Below the pieces are notes generated by a model, which was not told the origin of the DNA, ran no database searches, and saw only the letters and a list, made by a program, of their open reading frames with translations. The translations under genes and the position numbers were made by a program. A stretch of 64,000 nt of DNA, from NCBI GenBank assembly GCA_963790085.1, contig CAWBNH010000011.1:17223-81222 (forward strand), in the 5' to 3' direction. Numbering within the stretch: position 1 is the first letter of the stretch; every line of letters starts with the position of its first letter. Below, piece by piece: positions 1 to 8,881 of this stretch. Origin of the DNA: CAXMST01 sp963790085 (lineage in GTDB: Bacteria; Actinomycetota; Thermoleophilia; Solirubrobacterales; 70-9).

Positions 1-789
1 ATGATGCCGCCCAGGACCCTGGTCGGGCAAGCCGCCTGGCGGGCCGCGCTACCGGTGCTCGAGGGCGGCCTGCGCCGCGGTCGCCGGGAGCTCAACGCCA
101 CCCGTCGCGAGCTCGGCCTGCCGGCCCAGGAGCGCTTTCACGGCGGCATCAGCGAGGAGCTGGTGCTGGTCGCCACCTTCCCGGAGCTCGAGTACCCGCG
201 GCAGTGGCCTCCCGAGGTCGAGGTCTGCGGGCCGCTCGGCTTCGAGATCCCCCACCCGGACATCGACCTGCCCGAGGGCCCCGAGCCGCTCGTCCTGATC
301 GCCTCGAGCACGGCCCATGACCCGCAGTGCCGGCTGATCCGGCGCTGCTTCGAGGCCCTGGCCGACGAGCCGGTGCGGATCGTCGCGACCAGCAACGGCC
401 ACTTCCCCGACCGGCCGATCGAGGTGCCGGCCAACGCCGAGCTCGTCGGCTGGCTCTCGTACTCGCAGCTGATGGCGGCGGCCGAGCTCGTCGTCTGCCA
501 CGGTGGCCACGGCACCGTCTGCCGCGCGCTCGAGGCCGGCAGGCCGCTGCTCGTCTCGCCGGCGGTCGGCGACATGGCCGAGAACGGGGCGCGGGTGCAG
601 TGGGCCGGGGCCGGGCTGATGCTGCCGAGCCGGCTGCGGAGACCGGCGGCGCTGCGCGCGACCGTGCGTGAGCTGCTCGGCGAGCCCCGCTATCGCGAGG
701 CCGCTGCGCGGATCGCCGCGCGACACAGGCCCGGCTCCGGTGCCGAGCGCGCCTGCGAGCGGATCGAGGCGCTGCTGGGCGCCGCTTGA
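1..789 (+). CDS. Glycosyltransferase (GT1/MGT-like), C-terminal part, cut by window edge
   Basis: This is the C-terminal nucleotide-sugar-binding half of a GT-B fold glycosyltransferase related to the MGT/UGT group. The clearest signature is CHGGHGTVCRALEAGRPLL at about residues 166-184, the donor-binding loop of GT1 enzymes. The visible 262 residues are well short of the roughly 400 usual for the family. The reading frame is open to base 1, so the ATG at base 1 is probably internal and the acceptor domain lies outside the window. The acceptor cannot be told from this half. It converges on a minus-strand tRNA gene that ends 10 bp after its stop. Confidence 0.75.
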   Translation: MMPPRTLVGQAAWRAALPVLEGGLRRGRRELNATRRELGLPAQERFHGGISEELVLVATFPELEYPRQWPPEVEVCGPLGFEIPHPDIDLPEGPEPLVLIASSTAHDPQCRLIRRCFEALADEPVRIVATSNGHFPDRPIEVPANAELVGWLSYSQLMAAAELVVCHGGHGTVCRALEAGRPLLVSPAVGDMAENGARVQWAGAGLMLPSRLRRPAALRATVRELLGEPRYREAAARIAARHRPGSGAERACERIEALLGAA

Positions 790-798
790 CCGCCCGAG

Positions 799-882
799 CT
801 CCGGGGGTGGGACTCGAACCCACACGTCCTTTCGGACACTTGATTAACAGTCAAGCGCGGCTGCCAATTTCGCCACCCCGGA
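799..882 (-). tRNA. tRNA-Asn (anticodon GTT) with a class II, Leu-like body
   Basis: The 84-nt cloverleaf has a 7-bp acceptor stem (TCCGGGG/CCCCGGA), unpaired G73, a 3-bp D stem with an 11-nt loop, and a 5-bp anticodon stem CTTGA/TCAAG. The anticodon loop is CTGTTAA, with anticodon GTT at 846-848. The T stem is GTGGG/CCCAC. Between anticodon and T stems lies a 15-nt variable arm with stem GTCC/GGAC and loop GAAA. Bacterial tRNA-Asn normally has a 5-nt variable loop. The D arm (GGCGAAATTGGCAG) and variable arm instead look like tRNA-Leu, while U1-A72, G73 and the anticodon loop are Asn-type. CCA is not encoded. Confidence 0.85.
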
Positions 883-948
883 TTACTGTATTCAATGTCG
901 TGCATTACCCGGGCCTCAACGGTTCGGGCTCGCTCGCAGCTCGCCACT

Positions 949-1482
949 TTACGGCAAGGCCCCAACCCCAGCTTCGACTTCGGCGTGACAGTTCGCGCAG
1001 AGCAGGACGCACTTGCGGGCCTCGGCCCGAGCGGCCTGCAGAGAGCGGGTCACGCCTTCCGCAGCGACCGAGAAGCTCTTCCGCCCGGGATCGACGTGGT
1101 GGAAGTGCAGCGCCCCGCCGTATCGGTCGTAGCCGCATATCGCGCAGCACCCGCCGGCCTCCGCGACGAGTAGCCGCTTGATCTGCCGCCGCCGGCGCGC
1201 AACGGAATCGCTCGCGCACCGGCGACAGCGGTACCCGCCGTCCCGTCGCCTGACGAAGACGGTGGCACCGTGAGTCGGACACTCGATCTCGAGCTCGGCT
1301 AGCCCGATCTGTGCGGCGCGGCGGGCGGCCCGACGCCGCTCGCCCCCGCGCTTGGTGCTGAGGCCATGGCGGCGGAGCCATCGCTGGACCGTTCGCGACG
1401 TAACACCCAGCCGCGTCGCGATCGCCCTGATCGATAGGCCTTCCTCGACGAGCGGCTCGAGCTGTTCCCGCGACAGAGGCAT
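949..1482 (-). CDS. HTH and HNH-type protein, putative endonuclease
   Basis: The 177-residue protein starts with a resolvase-like helix-turn-helix (residues about 5-40, including SIRAIATRLGVTSRTVQRWL). A four-Cys ribbon follows (C68, then CRRC near 86-89), and then an HNH-like core with CAIC, HFHHVDP and CANCHAEVE. The pairs CxxC...CxxC and the HH/D/H residues fit a zinc-stabilised HNH nuclease fold. It may cut or simply bind DNA; no partner gene is adjacent. It lies between dnaG and the tRNA-Asn gene on the same strand. Similar HTH-HNH proteins are scattered through actinobacterial genomes, so a mobile history is possible but not shown here. Confidence 0.7.
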   Translation of the reverse strand: MPLSREQLEPLVEEGLSIRAIATRLGVTSRTVQRWLRRHGLSTKRGGERRRAARRAAQIGLAELEIECPTHGATVFVRRRDGGYRCRRCASDSVARRRRQIKRLLVAEAGGCCAICGYDRYGGALHFHHVDPGRKSFSVAAEGVTRSLQAARAEARKCVLLCANCHAEVEAGVGALP

Positions 1483-1530
1483 CCCGACATCCTCCGGCCG
1501 GTGTCGGACGGAAAGGCGAACGTCTGTTCG

Positions 1531-3315
1531 CTAGGTGCTGCGCGTCGCGATCGCATCGGAGATGCGGGCGCGCTCGCGCTGCAACTCGACCGTCTGCTCG
1601 GGGTGCTCGGCGCCCTCGCGGCGGCGGCGGGAGATCTCGCGATCGATCCGCCCCCGTTCGAGCATCAGCCACGAGAGCTCGAGCGCCGATTCCTCGACGG
1701 GCTCGCGCTCGGCGAGCATCACCAGTCGGCTGATCACGGCGAACAGCCGCTCGTCCTCGCGCGGCAGGCCCTCGAGCGGGGCGTCGAGGTGCTCCTTGAG
1801 CCAGGGCAGGGCGCTGCGGGCGTGCTCGCCGACCAGGTGCTGCTCCCCGATCCGCGAGACGTACTCCCTGCCGGCGTCGGGCTTGGCGATGCACATCGCC
1901 AGGAACGCGGCCTCGCGACGCTCCTCGACCGTCGGCCGTCGGCCCGGGGGCCGCGGCCTCGGCTCCCCCACATCGGCGGCCGGCGCGCGCCGCTCCCGCG
2001 CCGCTCCCGGCACCGGGGGCCCGGCTGCGCCGAGGCGGCGGCCGATCAGGGCCGGTTCGGTATCGAGACGATCGGCGATCTCGGAGACCAGCTCCTGGCG
2101 GGTGATCGTCTCGCCCATCGCCGCGAGCACGGGGACGACCTCGTCGAGCGCCCGGTCGCGCCCGGTCGGGGTCTCGAGGTCGGCGTCGGCGAGGATCGCG
2201 CGGGCGTGAAAGACGGGGAGCTCGACGGCATCGGCGAGCAGCCGGCGAAAGCGCTCCTCCCCACCCTCGGCGGCGAGCAGCTCGGCCGGGTCCTCGCCCT
2301 CGGGCATCGCCACCACGAGCAGCCGCACGCCGCCGCCGGCAACGCGCTGTGCCCGCAGCATCGCCTCCCGGCCGGCGCGATCGGCATCCAGCGCCAGCAC
2401 GATCTCCTCCGCGTAGCCGCCGAGCTGCTTGAGCTGATCGCTGGTGATCGCCGTGCCCATCACCGCCACCGCCTCTTCGATTCCGGCCTGGTGCAGGGCG
2501 AGCACGTCCGTGTACCCCTCGACGACGACCGCCCGGCCGCCGCGGGCGATCGCGCCCCGTGCGCGGTCGATGCCGTAGAGCGCGCGGCTCTTGTGGAACA
2601 GCTCCCCCTCCGCCGAGTTCTTGTACTTCGGCTTCTGGTCGGGGGTGGTCGCCCGCGCGCCGAAGCCGATCGTCCGACCCCGGACGTCGCGCAGAGGGAA
2701 CGTGATCCGAGCCCGAAATGCGTCGTAGTAGCCCCCCTTCTGGCCCTTCTGAACGAGCCCGACGGCACGCAGCTCGTCGAGCGAGAAGCCGGCCCGCTGG
2801 CCGGCGGCAACGATCGAATCCCAGGCACTCGGCGCGAAGCCGACCCCGAAGGCGCGCAGCGTGTCCTCGGTGAAGCCGCGCCCCTCGAGGTATTCGCGCG
2901 CCTTGGCGGCCTTGTCGGTGCCCCACAGGGTCGCCTCGTAGAACGCGGCGGCGCGCTGCAGTGCCTCACCGAGCCGAGCCCGGTGGCGGCGCCGCTGCTC
3001 GGCCCGGGGATCCTCCTGCTCGCGCTCGACCTCGACCCCGTAGCGCTCGGCCAGCGCCTCGACCGCGTCCGGGAACGAGAGCGCCTCCTTCTCCTGGACG
3101 AACTTGATCGTGTCGCCACCGGCCTCGCAGCCGAAGCAGTAGTAGAAGCCCTCCGCGGGCTTCACCGAGAACGACGGCGTGCGCTCCTCGTGGAACGGGC
3201 AGAGGCCGACGAAGCGCTCCCCCTGCCGCCGGAGGTCGGTGTGCGCGGAGACGACCTCGACGATGTCGGCCGATTCGCGGACCCGCTCGATCGTCTCCGC
3301 CGTGAACAGGCTCAA
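1531..3315 (-). CDS. dnaG: DNA primase DnaG
   Basis: DnaG makes RNA primers at the replication fork. The CHC2 zinc finger is intact (C39, H42, C60, C63). The Toprim domain shows the catalytic Glu in VVVEGYTD (E266) and the DxD pair in LALDADRAG (D310, D312). The C-terminal part is a short helical DnaB-interaction domain. The length, 594 residues, is normal. The start is TTG at 3313-3315, which overlaps the TGA of dgt in the sequence TTGA, indicating translational coupling to dgt upstream. Confidence 0.95.
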   Translation of the reverse strand: MSLFTAETIERVRESADIVEVVSAHTDLRRQGERFVGLCPFHEERTPSFSVKPAEGFYYCFGCEAGGDTIKFVQEKEALSFPDAVEALAERYGVEVEREQEDPRAEQRRRHRARLGEALQRAAAFYEATLWGTDKAAKAREYLEGRGFTEDTLRAFGVGFAPSAWDSIVAAGQRAGFSLDELRAVGLVQKGQKGGYYDAFRARITFPLRDVRGRTIGFGARATTPDQKPKYKNSAEGELFHKSRALYGIDRARGAIARGGRAVVVEGYTDVLALHQAGIEEAVAVMGTAITSDQLKQLGGYAEEIVLALDADRAGREAMLRAQRVAGGGVRLLVVAMPEGEDPAELLAAEGGEERFRRLLADAVELPVFHARAILADADLETPTGRDRALDEVVPVLAAMGETITRQELVSEIADRLDTEPALIGRRLGAAGPPVPGAARERRAPAADVGEPRPRPPGRRPTVEERREAAFLAMCIAKPDAGREYVSRIGEQHLVGEHARSALPWLKEHLDAPLEGLPREDERLFAVISRLVMLAEREPVEESALELSWLMLERGRIDREISRRRREGAEHPEQTVELQRERARISDAIATRST

Positions 3316-4319
3316 AGCCGTGACTCCTCGGGCAGGGCGATCCGCCGGAACGTCTTGATGCAGAAGCGGTCGGTCATCCCCGCGACGTAGTCGACGACCG
3401 GTTGCAGGTCGCCGGCCGCCGAGCCACCGTCGGCCGGGATCTCCTCCGGATGCTCGAGGTAGTGGTCGACGAGGGCGCTTAGCGTCCGGACCACGCGCTC
3501 GTGCTCGGAGCGGGCGTCGGGGCCGAGATAGACGTTGTCGAACATGAACTTCCGCAGGCGCAGCATCGCCCCGCCGATCTCGTCGCTCTGAACGATGTCG
3601 TCGGCCCCGCTCGAGCTCTCGACGATGTCGCGCACCAGCGTCTCGATCCGCGCCGAGCCGCTGTCCCCGAGTGGGTCGATCAGCTCCCGAGGCAGATCGG
3701 CCTCGGCGAGGATCCCGGCCCGAACCGCGTCGTCGATGTCGTGATTGATGTAGGCGACGCGGTCGACGAGCCGGACGATCCGGCCCTCGAGCGTTGCCGG
3801 CCTGCTGGGCCCGGTGTGGTTGAGGATCCCGTCGCGGACCTGCTCGGTCAGGTTCAGGCCGCGGCCGTCGCGCTCCAGCACCTCGACGACTCGCAGCGAG
3901 TGCTCGTTGTGACGAAAGCCATCGCCACCGCGATCGCGGATCGCCCGGTCGATCGCGTCCTCGCCGATGTGCCCGAACGGCGGGTGGCCGAGGTCGTGGC
4001 CGTAGCCGATCGCCTCGGTCAGATCCTCGTTCAGGCAGAGCGCGCGGGCGACGTTGCGGGCGATCCCAGTCACCTCCAGGGTGTGGGTCATCCGCGTGCG
4101 GTAGTGATCTCCCTCGGGAGCGATGAAGACCTGCGTCTTGTACTTCAGGCGCCGAAACGCCTTCGAGTGCACGATCCGGTCCCGGTCTCGCTGGAACGGC
4201 GTCCGGTGGGGGCTGTCGGGCTCCTCGGAGCGCCGCAGGGCCGGGTAGGAACGGGTCGCCGACGGTGCGAGATCGCGCTCCTCGATCGCCCGGATCCGCT
4301 GCTCGAAGTCGACCTGCAT
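3312..4319 (-). CDS. dgt: Deoxyguanosinetriphosphate triphosphohydrolase-like protein
   Basis: This is an HD-domain dNTP triphosphohydrolase that releases tripolyphosphate from dGTP and related dNTPs. Counting from ATG at 4319, the HD metal site is H79 (MTHTLEV), H108-D109 (YGHDLGHPPFGH), and the later D in RLVDRVAYINHDIDD. The N-terminal block FQRDRDRIVHSKAFRRLKYKTQV (split here by family motifs) is typical. An upstream in-frame ATG at 4367 exists, but MQVDFEQ is the better start because the extra 16 residues are low-complexity. It is coupled to dnaG by a 4-bp overlap, the usual actinobacterial order. Confidence 0.9.
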   Translation of the reverse strand: MQVDFEQRIRAIEERDLAPSATRSYPALRRSEEPDSPHRTPFQRDRDRIVHSKAFRRLKYKTQVFIAPEGDHYRTRMTHTLEVTGIARNVARALCLNEDLTEAIGYGHDLGHPPFGHIGEDAIDRAIRDRGGDGFRHNEHSLRVVEVLERDGRGLNLTEQVRDGILNHTGPSRPATLEGRIVRLVDRVAYINHDIDDAVRAGILAEADLPRELIDPLGDSGSARIETLVRDIVESSSGADDIVQSDEIGGAMLRLRKFMFDNVYLGPDARSEHERVVRTLSALVDHYLEHPEEIPADGGSAAGDLQPVVDYVAGMTDRFCIKTFRRIALPEESRL

Positions 4320-4385
4320 CACACCCGGAGAATATGGGCGGCCCGGCGCCCGCGGCGCCGCCGCCATCGAATACAGTTGCCGCCG

Positions 4386-5141
4386 ATGGCCACCGCCCTC
4401 GTCACCGGAGCCTCATCCGGCCTCGGCGAGCAGTTCGCCCGCCAGCTCTCGGCCCGCGGCTACGACCTGGTGCTCGTCGCCCGCCGCGAGCAGCGGCTGC
4501 AGGCGATCGCCGACGAGCTCCCGGGGGAGGCGGTCGTCGTCAGCCATGATCTCGCCGCCGATCCGGGGGGCCTGGTGGACAGGGTCGACGAGCTCGGGGT
4601 CGAGGTCGACCTGCTCGTCAACAACGCCGGCTTCGGGACCTACGGCCGGATCTGGGAGATCGAGGAGGGACGCGACGCGGAGCTCGTCCGGCTCAACTGC
4701 GAGGCGGTCGTCGTCCTCACCCGCGCCTTCCTGCCGCCGATGCTCGGGCGTCGGCGGGGCGGTGTGATCGTGGTCGCCTCGACGGCGGGAATGCAGCCGC
4801 TCCCCTACGAGGCAACCTACGCCGCGAGCAAGGCCTTCGCCCTGAGCTACACCGAGGCGCTCAGCGAGGAGCTTCGCGGCACCGGAGTGCGGGCGCTGGC
4901 GGTCAATCCGGGGCCGGTGCCGACCGAGTGGCAGCAGGTCGCCGGCCACGACGACGTCGGCGTCGTGCCGGGGGAGATCCCGGCCGAGCAGTGCGTCGCG
5001 GAGGCGCTCGAGGCCTGGGACGCGGGCCGGCGCACGGTGATCCCCGGACGGCTGATGCGCTGGGTGATGCGGGGCTCGCGGCTGGGGCCCAGAGCGCTGC
5101 AGCTGCGGGTGGCCGAGCGGCTGTACCGGCCCGACCGATAG
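4386..5141 (+). CDS. SDR family NAD(P)-dependent oxidoreductase
   Basis: A classical short-chain dehydrogenase of 251 residues. The cofactor motif TGASSGLG is at residues 7-14, NNAG at 79-82, and the catalytic set is S132 with Y145-AAS-K149. The substrate is not evident. The resemblance is to the DltE/YqjQ-type SDRs that often act on acyl chains, but that is only an inference. The start is the ATG at 4386, where the Rossmann motif begins at the usual distance; the frame stays open far upstream only because it is antisense to dgt. It is divergent from dgt with 66 bp between the starts. Confidence 0.88.
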   Translation: MATALVTGASSGLGEQFARQLSARGYDLVLVARREQRLQAIADELPGEAVVVSHDLAADPGGLVDRVDELGVEVDLLVNNAGFGTYGRIWEIEEGRDAELVRLNCEAVVVLTRAFLPPMLGRRRGGVIVVASTAGMQPLPYEATYAASKAFALSYTEALSEELRGTGVRALAVNPGPVPTEWQQVAGHDDVGVVPGEIPAEQCVAEALEAWDAGRRTVIPGRLMRWVMRGSRLGPRALQLRVAERLYRPDR

Positions 5142-5176
5142 GGCCGGCCGCGAGCGGCCAGGCGGTTGGCCGGTGC

Positions 5177-5911
5177 TCAGGCCACCGCGCGGAGCTGGAC
5201 GTGCGCGTGGTGGGCGAGCACGTCGCCGATCGCGCGCTCGACCTGACGCAGGGCCGCCTCGTCGGCGGCCGGCAGCTCGGCCAAGGGCCTGCCGAGCGCG
5301 GCGACCATGAACCCGTGCGCCTGCTGGGAGAGCTCGAATCCGCCCGCCTCGCACGACGCGCAGACGACGCCCCCGGCGGCACCGCTGAACGAGGTGATCC
5401 CCTCGGCCTCTCCACAGCGGGCGCAGGAGGCCAGCTCGGGCACGAACCCGGCTGCGAGCGCCAGCTTCAGCCGGAACGCAAGCCCCGCGGCCCGCCCGCT
5501 CGCGGCAGGGCCGCGTGCGGCGGCGGGCGAGGAGTCGAGCAGATCGAGGTAACGGCAGAGCAGGTTGTAGGCGGGCCGGTTCGGCTCGCTCGAGTCCAGC
5601 AGCCTGAGCACGGCGTCGCAGGCCCTTGCGGCGGCGCCGATCGCCGGGCCGCTCGAGCGCAGACGGCCGTATCCGGCCAGCGTCGAGGCCCCGGTCACCG
5701 TGAGCAGCTCGCTGCGACCCTCGTGCAGCGTCAGATCGAGCCTGAAGAAGGGCTCGAGCCGACCGCCGAACCGCGAGCGGGGCTTGCGCGATCCCTTCGC
5801 GATCGCGCTCAGCCGACCGCGGTCGAGCGTGTAGAGGTGCAGAATCCGATCCGCCTCCCCGTAGCGGATGCTGCGCAGGACCACCGCCTCGGTCTTGATG
5901 CTGCCGGCCAC
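5177..5911 (-). CDS. recO: DNA repair protein RecO
   Basis: RecO acts in the RecFOR pathway, loading RecA on SSB-coated single-stranded DNA. The N-terminal OB fold starts with KTEAVVLRSIRYGEADRI, and the basic segment AIAKGSRKPRSRFGG is typical. The helical C-terminal domain carries a four-Cys zinc site (CARC near 163 and VCASC near 186). The length, 244 residues, is normal. The gene is 35 bp downstream of a P1-family peptidase on the same strand. Confidence 0.93.
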   Translation of the reverse strand: MAGSIKTEAVVLRSIRYGEADRILHLYTLDRGRLSAIAKGSRKPRSRFGGRLEPFFRLDLTLHEGRSELLTVTGASTLAGYGRLRSSGPAIGAAARACDAVLRLLDSSEPNRPAYNLLCRYLDLLDSSPAAARGPAASGRAAGLAFRLKLALAAGFVPELASCARCGEAEGITSFSGAAGGVVCASCEAGGFELSQQAHGFMVAALGRPLAELPAADEAALRQVERAIGDVLAHHAHVQLRAVA

Positions 5912-5946
5912 CCTCCAAGGATGAAGCAGGACGCGGACGGCGGCGC

Positions 5947-6900
5947 TCAGACCGGGTTCGACGAGTCGATGCCGTCACGAATCGCCGCGGCGGTCACGGT
6001 GGCCGCCAGCGAGCCGGTGGTCATCACCCGCCACGACTCCCCGGCGTCCGGCGCCCCGGCAGCCGACGAGAGGCAGAAGACGATGTCGCCGTCGAAGGGC
6101 GTGTAGACGGGATCGACCGCGCGGGCGATCCCCGCCGAGGCCATTCGGGCGACCTTGTTCGCGGCGAGCTTGTCGAGCGGGGCGTCGGTGATCACGCAGA
6201 CCAACGTCGTGCCCTCGCGGGGCTCTCCCTTCGTCCACTCCGGCGGGGCGCTGAGCGAGGCGAGATGCTGGGCGCTGCTGAGCCGCCCGCCGTCGGGCCT
6301 CCTCGGGGCCGCGAGCGCCGCGCCGTCGGCGTCGATCACGTCGCCGGTTGCGTTGACGACCGCCACCGCCGCCACCGTCTCCCCCGAGCCGAGCGTCGCC
6401 GCCGCATAGCCGACGCCGCCCGCGGTCGCCGACTCGCGCCCGAGCACCTTTGCGACCGCCGCACCGGTGCCGGCGCCGACCGGTCCGCGCTCGGGCACGC
6501 CGCCTCGTGCGGCCTCGCAGGCCGCATATCCCTGCTCGGGCCCGGGCCGGACCCGCGCATCGCCGGCGATCAGGTCGTAGATCACCGCAGCGGGAACGAG
6601 GGGAACGATCCCGCCCGGCGTCCGGTATCCCCTGCCCCGCTCCTCGCACCAGCGTGCGACGCCGTCGGCCGCCGCGAGGCCGAAGGCGCTGCCGCCGGTC
6701 AGCAGCACCGCGGTCGCCTCCTGAGCATTCGCCAGGGGCGAGATGATCTCCGTCTCGCGGGAGCCCGGGCCGCCGCCGCGAACGTCGACGCCGCAGCTGG
6801 AGCCCGCGGGCGCGAGGATCACGGTGCAGCCGGTCGCGGCCTCGGGCTCGGTCCAGTGCCCGACCGCGAACCCCTCGGGAAGCGGCAGCGGCCCGCTCAC
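5947..6900 (-). CDS. P1 family peptidase (DmpA/L-aminopeptidase D-esterase type)
   Basis: This is an N-terminal-nucleophile hydrolase of the DmpA/ornithine acetyltransferase superfamily. These proteins cleave themselves to expose a Ser or Thr nucleophile. The expected site is G230-T231 in REGTTLVCV, following the conserved GGSAFGLAAADGV and VGAGTGA segments. Natural substrates of most members are unknown. The start is GTG at 6898-6900, overlapping the TGA of the upstream fpg gene (GTGA), so the two are translationally coupled. The 317-residue length is normal. Confidence 0.85.
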   Translation of the reverse strand: MSGPLPLPEGFAVGHWTEPEAATGCTVILAPAGSSCGVDVRGGGPGSRETEIISPLANAQEATAVLLTGGSAFGLAAADGVARWCEERGRGYRTPGGIVPLVPAAVIYDLIAGDARVRPGPEQGYAACEAARGGVPERGPVGAGTGAAVAKVLGRESATAGGVGYAAATLGSGETVAAVAVVNATGDVIDADGAALAAPRRPDGGRLSSAQHLASLSAPPEWTKGEPREGTTLVCVITDAPLDKLAANKVARMASAGIARAVDPVYTPFDGDIVFCLSSAAGAPDAGESWRVMTTGSLAATVTAAAIRDGIDSSNPV

Positions 6901-7802
6901 GGCCTGCCCCCTGGGCGAGAGCCGCGTCGACGCCGCGGGCGCCTCCGCAGCCGCGTCTGGCAGTTCGCGCAGAAGTAGGTCGAGCGGCCGCCGACGACGA
7001 TCCGCGCGATCGTCTCACCGCACCGCGGGCAGGCCTCGCCCTCTCGCGTGTGCACCAGGAACTCGTCCTGCATCGTGCCCCGCTCCCCGAGCGCGTCCCG
7101 GTAGTCGTCGATCGACGAACCGCCGTTCCGGATCCCGGCCTCGAGGGCCGCGACGATGCCGTCACGGAGCTCCTCCCAGTGCTCGGGGCGCATCGAGCCG
7201 GCCGGCGAGAGCGGATGCAGCCGCGCCCGGTGCAGGGCCTCGTCGGCATAGATGTTCCCGATCCCCGCGATCCGCCTCTGATCGAGCAGAAACGACTTCA
7301 GCGGCGCGGTCCGGCCGGCCGCGAGCTCACCGATCAGCTCCGGCGTCAGCTCGCCGCCGAGTGGCTCGACGCCGAGCCGCTCGGACAGGTAGGGATCCAC
7401 CTCCGCACGCGCCAGCAGGCGGCCGTGGCCGAAGCGGCGGGGATCGGTGAAGCGGATGCTGCGGCCGTCGTCGAGCCGGATCTCGGCCCGCAGGTGGGCA
7501 TCGGGGTCGGGTCCCGACTCGTACAGCCGCTCGCCTCCGAGCCGCCGCTCGCCGACGACGATGTTGCCGGTCATCCTCAGGTGCATCAGCAGCGCCGCCC
7601 CCTGATCGAGCTCGACGAGGATGTACTTGCCCCGTCGCCGCACGGCCTCGATCCGTCTCCCGGCCGCCCCGCGCTCGATCGCGGCCGGGGGCTCGGGCCG
7701 CGACCAGCGCTCGTCGAAGACCTCGACGCCCTCGATCGTGCGACCGACGATCTCCGGCTCGAGCTGACGGCAGATCGTCTCGACCTCGGGAAGCTCCGGC
7801 AC
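6897..7802 (-). CDS. mutM: Formamidopyrimidine-DNA glycosylase
   Basis: This base-excision repair enzyme removes 8-oxoguanine and FaPy lesions. The catalytic N terminus PELPEVET (P2, E3) is present, as are K59 (RRGKY), the MTGN segment, the helix-two-turn-helix GIGNIYADEAL, and the zinc finger C258/C261...C278/C281. The protein continues with a short basic tail (RLRRRPRRRRG) beyond the finger. It lies between xerD and the P1 peptidase and overlaps the latter by 4 bp. Confidence 0.95.
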   Translation of the reverse strand: MPELPEVETICRQLEPEIVGRTIEGVEVFDERWSRPEPPAAIERGAAGRRIEAVRRRGKYILVELDQGAALLMHLRMTGNIVVGERRLGGERLYESGPDPDAHLRAEIRLDDGRSIRFTDPRRFGHGRLLARAEVDPYLSERLGVEPLGGELTPELIGELAAGRTAPLKSFLLDQRRIAGIGNIYADEALHRARLHPLSPAGSMRPEHWEELRDGIVAALEAGIRNGGSSIDDYRDALGERGTMQDEFLVHTREGEACPRCGETIARIVVGGRSTYFCANCQTRLRRRPRRRRGSRPGGRP

Positions 7803-7834
7803 ACACCCCTTCTACAGGAGCGGCGCCGGCCCGG

Positions 7835-8818
7835 TCAGCCGGCGGCTTCCCCGGCCGTGCGACCGCCGGCGATCCGCGCCCGCGGGTGGGTCTCGAAGTA
7901 GACGCTCTTGATCTCGTCCGCCGAGAGGTGGGTGTAGATCTGCGTCGTGGCGACGTCGGCGTGGCCGAGCATCTCCTGAACCGAGCGCAGATCGCAGCCA
8001 CCCGACAGCAGGTGGGTGGCGAAGCTGTGACGCAGGGTGTGCGGGCTCATCTTCTCGCCCAGGCCGACGGCGCCGGCGCGGCCGCGGATGATCTTGTAGA
8101 GCCCCTGCCGGCTCAGTGCCCCGCCCCGTTGGTTGAGGAACAGCCCGCGCTGGTCGGAGCCGGCTGCGATCGCCGGCCGGCCGTCTCGCAGGTAGCGTCG
8201 TAGGGCCGACGTCGCCTCCCGGCCGAGGGGAACGATCCGCTCCTTCGACCCCTTGCCGTAGGCGCGCACGAAGCCGCGCTCGAGGTCGATGCTGCCGAGC
8301 TCGAGGTCGACCGTCTCCGAGGCCCGCAGGCCGCAGCCGTACATCACCTCGAGCAACGCCCGATCGCGGAGCTCGGCCGGATCGCTCCCGGCGACGCTCT
8401 CGAGCAGCCGCTTGACCTCCGAGTAGCCGAGCACCTTGGGCAGCGACTTCTCCTTCCGCGGCGGCCTCAGGTTCGCGGTCGGATCCCCCTTGACCAGATC
8501 GCCGCGGCGCAGGTGCCGGTAGAAGGAACGAAGGCAGGCCGTCTTGCGATTCAGCGTCGCCGCCGATGCGGCCGGACGGCCTTCGCCGCGGGCGAGGCCC
8601 GCCAGGAAGTCGGCAACGTCGGCGGCCTCGACCTCGGTCGCATCGAGGTCCCGCTCGGCCAGGAAGCTGCCGTACTGCAGCAGATCGGTCCGGTAGGCCG
8701 AGAGCGTATTGCGCGCCAGGCCGCGCTCGAACTCGAGGTAGGCGATGAAGTCGAGCAACAGCGCCTCGAAGCGGGCATCGGGCAGGGCCCGCTCGATCTC
8801 TTTCTGCGCGACGGCCAC
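7835..8818 (-). CDS. xerD: Tyrosine recombinase XerD-like
   Basis: This site-specific recombinase is expected to resolve chromosome dimers at dif. The SAM-like N-terminal core-binding domain includes LEFERGLARNTLSAYRTDL. The catalytic residues are all visible: Arg in GCGLRASE, Lys in YGKGSKER, H-x2-R in SPHTLRHSFATHLL, His in EMLGHADV, and the Tyr in TTQIYTH. GTG at 8818 is chosen because the 21 residues before it are Arg-rich and look non-coding. A GTG at 8881 directly after the DUF3866 stop is the alternative. Its place near pyrG fits actinobacterial xerD. Confidence 0.9.
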   Translation of the reverse strand: MAVAQKEIERALPDARFEALLLDFIAYLEFERGLARNTLSAYRTDLLQYGSFLAERDLDATEVEAADVADFLAGLARGEGRPAASAATLNRKTACLRSFYRHLRRGDLVKGDPTANLRPPRKEKSLPKVLGYSEVKRLLESVAGSDPAELRDRALLEVMYGCGLRASETVDLELGSIDLERGFVRAYGKGSKERIVPLGREATSALRRYLRDGRPAIAAGSDQRGLFLNQRGGALSRQGLYKIIRGRAGAVGLGEKMSPHTLRHSFATHLLSGGCDLRSVQEMLGHADVATTQIYTHLSADEIKSVYFETHPRARIAGGRTAGEAAG

Positions 8819-8881
8819 GAACCCGGTTTCACGGCCGAGGCCCCGCTCCCTGCCGCTGCAACGGGGCCTGCGCCTCCGCAC

